Part shown: in pieces, positions 33,059 through 41,261 of the stretch | Position numbering within the stretch: the first letter of the stretch is position 1 | How the letters are laid out: every line of letters starts with the position of its first letter | Source: JAZGDL01 sp036477795 | GTDB taxonomy: Bacteria > Planctomycetota > Phycisphaerae > UBA1845 | Length of the DNA: 53,370 bases | Direction: 5' to 3' | NCBI GenBank assembly: GCA_036477795.1 | Contig: JAZGDL010000107.1 | Coordinates: 1 to 53,370 of the forward strand | The notes under the pieces: generated by a model | Database searches by the model: none | Seen by the model: the letters and a program-made list of their open reading frames with translations, nothing else | Told to the model about the DNA's origin: nothing | Translations under genes and position numbers: made by a program

Positions 33059-33387
33059 GTTGACATTACCACAGCGCAAAGCCGTCCCGGAACGATCGCA
33101 TCGCGAAGTTCGCTCAACGGTCGCCGACACCACCGCCAACTCAGTTGGCCGTGGCGGCAACACCCTGCCCGCACCTGCCTTGCCCAACCTTTGAAAAAGG
33201 GACCGCGCCGGTATGTCTTAACAAATACCGTCAGCCTCTTGGAATAGCCGGAGGTGAATTAACCCCGAACGGATGTGACAGATTCTGACACCGCAACGCC
33301 TCACAAAACCGCCGACGTAGACGTAATCTATTGTCAATAATGTGGTTATGCCCGTGGAGGACGCTTCCACCCACGTCGCCGGGCCGG
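33059..33387. other. Gap with no recognisable gene or repeat
   Basis: 329 bases between the response regulator and the reductase gene. Short open frames exist on the minus strand but without start signals or family resemblance. It probably contains the promoter of the response regulator (minus strand); no consensus promoter could be assigned. Confidence 0.4.
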
Positions 33388-34416
33388 TCAGTTCGCGCGC
33401 TGCGGAACGCGCCATCCGTCCGAGGTGCGCTGGACATAGCCGTTTTGTTTAAACCAATTCAAGGCGTCGGAGACCGCTTTCTCGATCGGCCAACACTTCA
33501 CTCCCAGCGACCGCCGGGCCTTGGCTGAACTGACGTAGTGCTCACAGAAGCCCGTCCGCAACACGGTCATGTTGAAATCCGCAAAGGCCCGGGGCCGAAC
33601 CCCTCCCAACACCGTCGCCCCCACCGCCAACGGATACAGCATCCAATAGGACGCCGCCCACTTGGGCGGTTCAACGCCGCCCACCCGAGCAACCAGACGG
33701 ACATACGCCCGGTAGGTCATGTTTTCCCCGACCAGGACGTAACGCTCGCCGCGGACACCCCGTTCCATCGCCAATCGCATCCCCTCCACCACTTCGCGCA
33801 CGTCAACGAAGCCCACCCCACCCCGCGCCGGATAACCCGGAACCCGCCGCGTCACAATACGGATCAACAGGCGACCGCCCGTCGGTTTGATGTCATAGGG
33901 GCCCACGATGTAACCGGGATTGACCACCACCGCGTCCAAGCCGCGCCCTGCGTAACGTTGCACCACCTGTTCGGCTTCATGCTTTGTCCGGTAGTAGGGC
34001 GCCCGCAACCCGCCCAGATTCCAGGGTGTGTCCTCGGTGGCCGGCGCGTCTGTCGGCCCGCGGCCTACGGCAGCGATCGAACTGGTATGCACCAACCTCC
34101 GAACGCCGGACTCCATCGCCGCCCGGCAGACGTTTTCCGTGCCGCCGACGTTGACCCGTCGCGCCGTCTCTGCGCCCCATGGCGTGAACTGCACCCACCC
34201 CGCCAGATGATAGACTTGGTCACAACCCTCCATGCCCCGACGAATCGAATCGGCGTCGGTCACGTCACCGTGAACAAATTCCACCTTTTCCGGGTCCAGC
34301 CCCACGCGGCGGGACGTCGGCCGGACCAGGGCCCGAACCTGATGCCCGTCCGACACCAGCGACCGGATCAAGTTAATGCCGACAAACCCCGTTCCACCGG
34401 TTACGAAGACAGGCAC
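33388..34416 (-). CDS. NAD-dependent epimerase/reductase (dihydroflavonol reductase-like)
   Basis: Extended SDR of 342 residues. VFVTGGTGFVGINLIRSL is the NAD(P)-binding motif; QVYHLAGWVQFTPWG, VHTSSIAAVGRGP (catalytic Ser) and YYRTKHEAEQVV (YxxxK) follow. The GTG at 34416, giving MPVFVTGG, lies 10 bases after the KAS III stop and is the natural start; the long upstream open frame overlaps the KAS III gene antiparallel-free and is not conserved. Pairing of a KAS III-like ketosynthase with a reductase of this kind recalls the OleA/OleD step of long-chain hydrocarbon synthesis, or ketoacyl reduction in a lipid pathway, but only the pairing supports this. Confidence 0.85.
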   Translation of the reverse strand: MPVFVTGGTGFVGINLIRSLVSDGHQVRALVRPTSRRVGLDPEKVEFVHGDVTDADSIRRGMEGCDQVYHLAGWVQFTPWGAETARRVNVGGTENVCRAAMESGVRRLVHTSSIAAVGRGPTDAPATEDTPWNLGGLRAPYYRTKHEAEQVVQRYAGRGLDAVVVNPGYIVGPYDIKPTGGRLLIRIVTRRVPGYPARGGVGFVDVREVVEGMRLAMERGVRGERYVLVGENMTYRAYVRLVARVGGVEPPKWAASYWMLYPLAVGATVLGGVRPRAFADFNMTVLRTGFCEHYVSSAKARRSLGVKCWPIEKAVSDALNWFKQNGYVQRTSDGWRVPQRAN

Positions 34417-34426
34417 CGCTTCTACA

Positions 34427-35443
34427 TCACCAGACCAGGGGCACAACACCGACGCTGAATCCGGCGGCGCCGCCCACCAGCAGGACCTTCGTACCAGGCC
34501 GAAGCCGCCCTTGAGACCAGGCTCGCGAGAGCCCCAGCGGGATACTCGCCGCCGCCGTGTTACCGCAGTCCCGGATGGACACCACGCACTTCTCGGCCGG
34601 CACCCCGCACAACTCCGCAATCTCATCGACCAGGTCCATGGTCACCTGATGGCAGCATACCAGGTCAACGTCATCGGGCGACCAACCGACCTTCTTGAAA
34701 GTCTTCAGAACCAAATCGGGGACGTGCTTGAGGGCCTGATCGCGTAGCTCGTGGCCGTTTCCACGGAAGTAACTATGCTCCTTGCTCAAACGGTACATGC
34801 TGCCCCCACTCAGCACGGTTGCATGTCGCCATTGATCGCCGAAGGTCTTGAACGCTGAGGGCAGAATACCACGGCCGTTTTCGTTCGCCTCCGCCCGAAT
34901 CACCGCCGCCGCTCCCGCATCGCCCAGCGTCAAAGCTGATATGCGCGAGCGTAGGTCACCCGTTGATCCGATGTTCCAGTCGATGGTCAACGAGAGCGGT
35001 TCGCCTACGGCGATCAATGCGTTGTTCGCCTTGCCTGCCAGAATATGCGACTCCGCCACGTCCAACCCGTTCAGAAAACTGTTGCAGGCATTCTTGACGT
35101 CGAAGACGTGCGATCGGGTGGCCCCGAGCTTCTCCTGAAGGATGTTGGCCGTCGCCGGCTCGCCTATGTCCTGCATGCACGAAGCGAAAATGAGCAGATC
35201 GATCTCTTCAGCCACCATCCCGGCTCGGTCCAAGGCCTGCCGTGACGCCTTCAGGGCAAGATCTGAAGCCTGTTCGTCATCGTCGCGGTAGCGGCGTTCC
35301 ACGATGCCGGTGGCCTTTGCCACCAGGCCGCGCGGAATCTTATAGCTGGAGGTCTCATAGACACGACGCTCCACCTCTTCTGACGTCACCACTTTGGAGG
35401 GCAGATGATGCCCTACGCCAGCGAATATCACGTTCCGGGCCAA
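34427..35443 (-). CDS. 3-oxoacyl-ACP synthase III-like ketosynthase (FabH/OleA family)
   Basis: Condenses acyl thioesters by decarboxylative or non-decarboxylative Claisen chemistry. Thiolase fold, 338 residues. The active-site Cys120 is in DVKNACNSFLNGL, the His in DLVCCHQVTMDL and the Asn in RDCGNTAAASIP, so the FabH Cys-His-Asn triad is complete. The start is a TTG at 35443 preceded by GGGAG at 35453-35457 with normal spacing; a GTG at 35431 is the alternative. It is the first gene of a two-gene unit with the reductase at 33388. It lacks the other fatty-acid synthesis genes as neighbours, suggesting a dedicated product. Confidence 0.88.
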   Translation of the reverse strand: MARNVIFAGVGHHLPSKVVTSEEVERRVYETSSYKIPRGLVAKATGIVERRYRDDDEQASDLALKASRQALDRAGMVAEEIDLLIFASCMQDIGEPATANILQEKLGATRSHVFDVKNACNSFLNGLDVAESHILAGKANNALIAVGEPLSLTIDWNIGSTGDLRSRISALTLGDAGAAAVIRAEANENGRGILPSAFKTFGDQWRHATVLSGGSMYRLSKEHSYFRGNGHELRDQALKHVPDLVLKTFKKVGWSPDDVDLVCCHQVTMDLVDEIAELCGVPAEKCVVSIRDCGNTAAASIPLGLSRAWSQGRLRPGTKVLLVGGAAGFSVGVVPLVW

Positions 35444-35646
35444 CTACTATGCTCCCAGTCCAGGAATACGAATCGCGTTCGTTCGGTTGCCGCGCAGGCA
35501 CCGACCGCGCCGAGACGAATCAAACATTATGGATTCCGCTGTCCGGTTGTCAAGACGACTCCAAATCCGCTGCCAGAGTAGTCACTGCAGATATTGCAGC
35601 GGCATATCGCGAGAGTGTCCCTACGAGCCGGCTGGTGCGACCGGCT

Positions 35647-35758
35647 GGTGCGAGAATCCTTTCTCGCACCCCCGTTGCCGGGAACCGCTTCGTGCCCTTG
35701 TGTGGCCTTCCATCCGGCGACACGATTACGCCTGGGACCGAGAAGGGATTCTCGGTCC
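35647..35758. repeat. Composite PE-B / PE-C pair
   Basis: PE-B (35647-35670, arms GGTGCGAGAA / TTCTCGCACC) and PE-C (35735-35758, arms GGACCGAGAA / TTCTCGGTCC) 64 bases apart, preceded by two direct copies of CCGGCTGGTGCGA (35628-35653). The same PE-B-then-PE-C order occurs at 43071 and 45489. Divergent spacer 35444-35900 contains no supported gene. Confidence 0.85.
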
Positions 35759-35900
35759 AGCGACGGTGAGACGAGCCCCAAGACGCCCCGGCCATCCCCG
35801 GGCCACTCGCTCGACGCCGCACCCCACAGGGCACATAATGTCCGGCCGATGGCGCCCAAGGTGTTCTGCTCACCGGGGCCTGGGATAGACAAGGCCTGAC

Positions 35901-36701
35901 ATGATTGACGCGACACCATCCTACCGCACGATTCGACAAATCGTCCGAAACCTCGACGAACTCGCCGGCCTGGAGCGGGTTTGGCCGCGCGGCGCGGTCC
36001 ACCCCGGCGGCCCCCACTACCGCCTCAAGGGAACCCTCGGGCCCATCAGCATCGGCGAGGACGAGTGCGGCGTCATCGGCCGGCTCATCCAGAAGTTCAG
36101 GCCGGCCCGGTGCTTTATGATCGGCAACGGGTTCGGCCTGAGCAGCGCCTACATCGCCAAGATGATGGAGCAAAACGCCGGACGGTCGGTCGTCACCCTT
36201 GACAACCAGAGCGAAGGACAGGGGGCACGATGCGCCCAAGTCGCCGATCAGCTCCGACAACGAATGGATTGCACGCTGCTTACCAGCCACAAAGGCACCT
36301 CTCCGCAAGACATCGAGCCGACGGCAGGAGATGAACGCTACGACTTCGTCTTCATCGACGGCCTGCACCGTCACCCGCAGGTAACGTGCGACTTTCAGAC
36401 GGTACAGCGCATCGCCGCCAACGACGCCATATTCTGCTGGCATGACTACTGGATGCCCGGCATCCCGCAATGCGTCGAATACGCCCAACAGACCGGCTAT
36501 CATTGTCTCAAGGTCAACAGCTCCTGCGAAATGGCTTTCGGAACAAAGAGTGACACCGTCTTCAATGAGATCGGCAAGCTGTACGACAACGCCGAACCGC
36601 CTCGCCCGCGACTGCGCCCCGGCGCATTCTTCAAGCTTTGCTACGTGCTGCTCACCGGGACCATAAAAGCACGCGTGGCCGCCGCGCCGCCGGCAAAGTG
36701 A
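35901..36701 (+). CDS. Class I SAM methyltransferase (Methyltransf_24-like)
   Basis: 266 residues. CFMIGNGFGLSSAYIAKMM is motif I, VVTLDNQSEGQG the acidic ribose-binding strand, and ERYDFVFIDGLHRHPQVTCD the FIDGxH motif that defines the Methyltransf_24 / CmcI-type group, often acting on small hydroxylated natural products or sugars. NDAIFCWHDYWMPG continues the domain. The ATG at 35901 is preceded by AAGG. A long antisense open frame on the other strand has no support. Followed by the RND adaptor gene after 43 bases, possibly in one transcript. Confidence 0.8.
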   Translation: MIDATPSYRTIRQIVRNLDELAGLERVWPRGAVHPGGPHYRLKGTLGPISIGEDECGVIGRLIQKFRPARCFMIGNGFGLSSAYIAKMMEQNAGRSVVTLDNQSEGQGARCAQVADQLRQRMDCTLLTSHKGTSPQDIEPTAGDERYDFVFIDGLHRHPQVTCDFQTVQRIAANDAIFCWHDYWMPGIPQCVEYAQQTGYHCLKVNSSCEMAFGTKSDTVFNEIGKLYDNAEPPRPRLRPGAFFKLCYVLLTGTIKARVAAAPPAK

Positions 36702-36744
36702 GACCGGCCAACATGGGCATCATCCCATCCAGGCATCGAAGGTG

Positions 36745-37938
36745 ATGGCTTCAAAACGCGACACCACCGTACTCGTTATCGTCCTCCTGGTCACGGCTGC
36801 GCTGGGGGCGGCTGGAGTCGCTGCTCTGAAGCGCGCCGAAGCCAGGCGCGCCCAAAGCACCACGGAACCGCCGCCGGAGCTTGGTGTTGCGGTGGGAATC
36901 GCGGTGGCCCGTAGCCGCACCATCGCGGTCCAGGTAGACGCCTCCGGCTTTCTACAGCCTTTTGAGCAGTTGACCATCTCAACCCAGGTCCCCGGGCACG
37001 TCGAGAACCAATACGTGGAAGTCTCCGATCGTGTCAATGCCGGCGACATGCTATTCCAGCTTGATGCCTCGCTGAGGACCACGGCTGTCGAAAAGGCCCG
37101 TGCAGCCGTCGATCGGGCCGATAGCGAATTGAAGCTAGCGGTGGACAACCTCAACAGGATGCAACGCCTCGAAGCCCAGCGATCCACCAATCCAACGGAA
37201 GTTCTGCAAGTTGAAACTCAGCACGCCATCGCCCAGGCCATGCTCAAGAAGGCGCAGGCGGCCCTCCGGGAGGCCCTGATCATGCTCGACAAGATGCTCA
37301 TACGAGCACCGATCACCGGCGAAATCGCACTGGTCCACACGCGTCAGGGCGAATACGCTCACGCCGGCCAGCCGCTGGTCGACATCATGGAAAGCGACCG
37401 GCTCAAGCTCATCGTCCAACTGAGCGACCGCGAAATCGTCGCCTTCGCTCCTCAAGACCCGGTCACCATGCGCCCATCCGCTTTGCCCGGTGAGACTTTT
37501 GCCGGCCAGGTCCTGCGCATCCATCCCCGCGCCACCCTGGACAGTCGAATGTTTGAGGTGGAGATCGAGGTCCCCAATGCCGACCACCGACTGCGCCCCG
37601 GGTTCCACGTGCACGCCACCTTGCATCAGAAAGCTCGCCACACGGACAAGACGCATCACGATGTAGGGTCCGCCGTGCGGACCGCTCAAACCAAAGTCGT
37701 GACCATACCCCGAGCCGCCGTCTTCGAGAACTATCGGCGAAAGTACTGCTACGTCGTCAAAAAGCGCGGCGACGACGACCGCCAACACGCCGTCCGCACG
37801 CCTATTGACGTCGCCCCGCTGCTGTCCGACCTGCAGCATGTGCAGGTATTGACCGGCGTCCAACCCGGCGACCGCGTCATCACCACCGGCCTGCAGCACG
37901 TCACTCACCAATCCATCGTGCGCGTCATCGACCAATGA
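36745..37938 (+). CDS. RND efflux periplasmic adaptor subunit (HlyD/AcrA family)
   Basis: Membrane-fusion protein linking an inner-membrane pump to the outer membrane; about 397 residues. An N-terminal anchor TVLVIVLLVTAALGAAGVAA is followed by the lipoyl half-motif DASGFLQPFEQLTISTQVPG and a coiled-coil hairpin (about residues 100-180: AVEKARAAVDRADSELKLAV ... QAMLKKAQAALREALI). The second lipoyl half is DKMLIRAPITGEIALVHTR. Beta-barrel and membrane-proximal domains follow (FEVEIEVPNADHRLRPGFHV, VQPGDRVITTGL). Start ATG at 36745; a GTG one codon upstream is possible. Its stop overlaps the pump ATG (ATGA). Confidence 0.9.
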   Translation: MASKRDTTVLVIVLLVTAALGAAGVAALKRAEARRAQSTTEPPPELGVAVGIAVARSRTIAVQVDASGFLQPFEQLTISTQVPGHVENQYVEVSDRVNAGDMLFQLDASLRTTAVEKARAAVDRADSELKLAVDNLNRMQRLEAQRSTNPTEVLQVETQHAIAQAMLKKAQAALREALIMLDKMLIRAPITGEIALVHTRQGEYAHAGQPLVDIMESDRLKLIVQLSDREIVAFAPQDPVTMRPSALPGETFAGQVLRIHPRATLDSRMFEVEIEVPNADHRLRPGFHVHATLHQKARHTDKTHHDVGSAVRTAQTKVVTIPRAAVFENYRRKYCYVVKKRGDDDRQHAVRTPIDVAPLLSDLQHVQVLTGVQPGDRVITTGLQHVTHQSIVRVIDQ

Positions 37939-40900
37939 CCACCGAGACCAACGGACAGGACTTCGAGACCAACCGACCGACCATCGCCCGGTTCTCGCTT
38001 CAACAGGCGGTCCTGATGAATCTCCTGTTCGGCGTCCTGATCCTGGCCGGCGGGCTTGTCGTCTCGATCATGCCCGTCGACGTTTACCCTGACGTGGACC
38101 TCGACGAGGCAACCATCGACACCTTCTGGCCCGGTGCGTCAGCGGAGGACGTCGAACGCCTCATCACCGATCCCATCGAAGACGAGATCACCGACATCCG
38201 CGGAATCAGCCGCATCATTTCCGACTCGAAACCCGATGCATCGCTCATCCGCATCAGGTTCCGCGAAGATCTCTCCGCCACCGCACTTGACGCGGCATTT
38301 CGCCAACTCCGGGCCGCCGTGGAGCGGGTCACCGATCTTCCCGACGACGCCGAAAAACCACTTCTCACCCGCATATCGCTGGGCGAGATCTTCCCGTTGC
38401 TCTGGGTGGTGGTGCGGGATGCGGGTGGCGCGGGCGAGGAAGCGTTGCACCAGGTCATCCTGAAGCTCAAACCGATTCTCCGCGACATCCCCGGCGTCGC
38501 CAGGGTCGACGACAAACTGATCCGCGACCGCGAGATTCACCTCCGCGTCAACCGCGACAGCCTCCGCAAATACGACATGACCCTCGACGAGGTGGCTGCG
38601 GTCCTCAGCCAATACAACCGAAACGTGCCCTCCGGCACGCTCCCGCACTCCAGAGGTGAATTCAGCGTCCGTGCCGTCGGCGAAGCCCTTACCCCCGAGC
38701 AGCTCGGAAAGATCGCCGTCCGCAAACATCCCTCGGGCGCCCACGTCTATCTCAAGGACATCGCAACGATCGATCAGGGCTTCCAGAGACGGCGTTTTTT
38801 CGCCCGATTCAACGGGAACGACTGCAAGGCCCTGAGCATCGCCAAGACCGCCGACGCCGACTCCCGCCGCGTCGCAAGCCGCGTCGAGCAGACCATCAAA
38901 GCGTTTCACGCACATCTGCCCGACGAAATCACGCTGTCCACCTGCCTGGACTCCAGCGACATCATTCGCAGCCGCATGAAAATACTGCTCACCAATCTTG
39001 CGGGCGGCGTCGGCCTGGTCCTTTTCGCCCTGTGGAGCACCCTGGGGGCGCGCAACGCCCTGTTGGCCATCATCGGCATCCCCTTCTCCTTCCTCTGCGG
39101 GCTCATGTTCATGCACCTGCTCGGCGTCAGCATCAACGCCGTCTCTCTGTTCGCCCTGGTGCTGTGCACCGGGATGATCGTCGACGACGCCATCGTTGTC
39201 CTGGAGAACATCTATCGGCACGTCGAAACAGGCCGGCAACAGCACGAGCAAACCGGAGCACCGTTCAAAGTTCACAGGGCCATCGTCGCTGGAGTCGACG
39301 AGGTCATGTGGCCGGTGATCTCGTCCTCCATGACCACCGTCGTGGCCTTCCTGCCCATGCTGATCATGGGCGGCGTTACCGGAGAATTCTTCGCCATCAT
39401 TCCCAAGACGGTAGCCGTAGTGCTATTGGCCTCGCTGGTCGAATGCCTCATGATCATACCGGTCCACTACCTCACCTTCGGCCCCAGATCACGCGTCCGG
39501 GCGCTGTGGTCCCGCGCAGCCACGTGGGAGGGCGAGGCTCCTGCCGATGCCCAAGATCGGTCGCCACAACCACGCCGCAGCCCCTTCGCGGTCCTGGCTG
39601 CATACTACGACCGCTTCCTCGCCGGCACGCTGCGGCACCGCTACCTGGCCCCGCTCCCGCTCCTGGGACTCGGATTTGTGACATACTCTGTCACCCATTT
39701 GCTGCGCGTGGACCTGTTCCCTTCCGACTACCAGCTCATCGAGGTGGACATCAAGACATGGGATGACGCCTCGCTGCAAGCCACCGGAAGGATCGTCGCC
39801 CCCATCGAGGACCTTATCAACGATCTACGCCCCGATTACGTCGAGTCGGTCCTCACGTCTTTCGGTATCAGCGCCACCGAAGACCATACCATCCACTGGC
39901 GAAACAACATCGCCCAGTTGCACGTGCAACTGGCTGACACGCCGCAGGTCGCCGCAGACCCCGACAGCGTCGCAAACGTCATTCGCGATAAGATTCAGGC
40001 CTTCGTCGACGCCAACCCGGACCATGGCATTCAGGCTTTTCGCGTCTGGGCGCCGCAGGACGGCCCCCCCATCGGAAAACCCGTGGCCGTCCGCATCGAA
40101 TCGCCCGACCTCAGCGCCGCCAAACGACTGGCCCAGAGATACCGGCAACGGCTGGCCCGCATAGACGGCGTCTTCGGAATATCCGACGATCTCGACTTCG
40201 GCCCCCGGCAGATCAACCTCCGCCTGATCGAGGACGTCGCGTCCGCCCACGGCCTCACCCAGCCGGCGCTATCCATGGCTCTGCGCACCGCCAACGACGG
40301 GCTCATCGTCTCCACCTTCAAGGACACCCAATCCGGCGAGGACCTCGACGTCCGCCTGATGTTCCATGAACGATATCGCCGCAACCTGGCTGACCTGCTG
40401 GACATCCACATCCGCACACCCGGCGGCTACCTCCTACGCCTGGGCGACATCTGCGAGATCGACATGTCCCAGGGTTACGCCGGCATCCCCCACTTCAACG
40501 CCAAACGCGTCGTTACCGTCACCGCTCAGGTCGACACCGACAATAACACGCCCCACAACGTCAACGCCCTTCTCGAGCGCCAGTTCAAGCCCACGCTCGC
40601 AGCCATGCCCAACATCCGCGTCACCTACGGCGGTGAATACCAGGAAACCACCCGCTCCTTCGAGGCCCTCAAAGAAGCCTATCTCATGGCCATGGTCCTC
40701 ATCTACATGCTGCTGGCCACCCAGTTCCGGAGCTACTCCCAGCCCTTCATCATCATTCTCACCGTGCCCTTCGCGTGCGTCGGCGTCATTGGAGGATTGC
40801 TGTTGGCTGACTACCCCTTCACCATCATGTCCTTCATCGCCATCGTCGGCCTCACCGGCGTGGTGGTGAACGATTCCATCGTGCTGCTCGATTTCGTCAA

Positions 40901-41261
40901 CAAGCAGCGCGCCAAGAATCTCTCCGTCGAACAGGCCCTGCGCACGGCCTGCCGCCTGCGCCTCAGACCTATCCTGCTCACCACTATCACCACCGTACTG
41001 GGGCTACTGCCGTTGGCTATGGGTTGGGGCGGCAAGAGTAAGATATGGTCACCCTTTGCCTCAAGCTTCGCCTGGGGATTGGCCTTCTCCACCGTGGTTA
41101 CGCTGCTGATCATCCCCGCTCTGTATTATATAGCCGACGATCTGGTCAGTCTTGCAAAACGGCGGCTACGACCGTCTGGTACTCACATGGAACCAGTCGC
41201 GGCCAATCCGCACGCCACAGCAGATCGACCAGCGACCGCACGTGACGATTATCCCACGTAA
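37935..41261 (+). CDS. RND efflux transporter permease (AcrB family)
   Basis: Proton-driven inner-membrane pump, 1108 residues. Duplicated halves each have a first helix, a large periplasmic loop and five more helices. LCTGMIVDDAIVVLENIYRH carries the proton-relay Asp pair (D417, D418) and GLTGVVVNDSIVLLDFVNK is the matching second-half helix. DVYPDVDLDEATIDTFWPGA opens the porter domain. Substrate unknown; no TolC-like outer-membrane gene lies in the window. A central cytoplasmic loop (near residue 530) contains TWEGEAPADAQDRSPQPRRS, at least partly repeat-derived (39519-39551). The last 116 bases overlap the end of the opposite GT-C gene. Confidence 0.93.
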   Translation: MTTETNGQDFETNRPTIARFSLQQAVLMNLLFGVLILAGGLVVSIMPVDVYPDVDLDEATIDTFWPGASAEDVERLITDPIEDEITDIRGISRIISDSKPDASLIRIRFREDLSATALDAAFRQLRAAVERVTDLPDDAEKPLLTRISLGEIFPLLWVVVRDAGGAGEEALHQVILKLKPILRDIPGVARVDDKLIRDREIHLRVNRDSLRKYDMTLDEVAAVLSQYNRNVPSGTLPHSRGEFSVRAVGEALTPEQLGKIAVRKHPSGAHVYLKDIATIDQGFQRRRFFARFNGNDCKALSIAKTADADSRRVASRVEQTIKAFHAHLPDEITLSTCLDSSDIIRSRMKILLTNLAGGVGLVLFALWSTLGARNALLAIIGIPFSFLCGLMFMHLLGVSINAVSLFALVLCTGMIVDDAIVVLENIYRHVETGRQQHEQTGAPFKVHRAIVAGVDEVMWPVISSSMTTVVAFLPMLIMGGVTGEFFAIIPKTVAVVLLASLVECLMIIPVHYLTFGPRSRVRALWSRAATWEGEAPADAQDRSPQPRRSPFAVLAAYYDRFLAGTLRHRYLAPLPLLGLGFVTYSVTHLLRVDLFPSDYQLIEVDIKTWDDASLQATGRIVAPIEDLINDLRPDYVESVLTSFGISATEDHTIHWRNNIAQLHVQLADTPQVAADPDSVANVIRDKIQAFVDANPDHGIQAFRVWAPQDGPPIGKPVAVRIESPDLSAAKRLAQRYRQRLARIDGVFGISDDLDFGPRQINLRLIEDVASAHGLTQPALSMALRTANDGLIVSTFKDTQSGEDLDVRLMFHERYRRNLADLLDIHIRTPGGYLLRLGDICEIDMSQGYAGIPHFNAKRVVTVTAQVDTDNNTPHNVNALLERQFKPTLAAMPNIRVTYGGEYQETTRSFEALKEAYLMAMVLIYMLLATQFRSYSQPFIIILTVPFACVGVIGGLLLADYPFTIMSFIAIVGLTGVVVNDSIVLLDFVNKQRAKNLSVEQALRTACRLRLRPILLTTITTVLGLLPLAMGWGGKSKIWSPFASSFAWGLAFSTVVTLLIIPALYYIADDLVSLAKRRLRPSGTHMEPVAANPHATADRPATARDDYPT
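39519..39551. repeat. Possible dispersed element in the RND pump gene
   Basis: GCCACGTGGGAGGGCGAGGC to TCCTGCCGATGCC encodes ATWEGEAPADA. Its core GAGGCTCCTGCCGA is identical at 1844-1857 in an intergenic region. The encoded peptide is unlike the rest of the RND family, which has no such loop. Confidence 0.5.

Noticed and set aside
35550..36503. Long minus-strand open frame opposite the methyltransferase at 35901
   Set aside because: It mirrors the plus-strand gene, lacks family motifs, and its other part lies over the PE-B/PE-C repeats; the plus-strand product has clear SAM-methyltransferase motifs.
38139..39275. Minus-strand open frame opposite the RND pump
   Set aside because: Antisense shadow of a GC-rich conserved gene with no start signal or recognisable domain.
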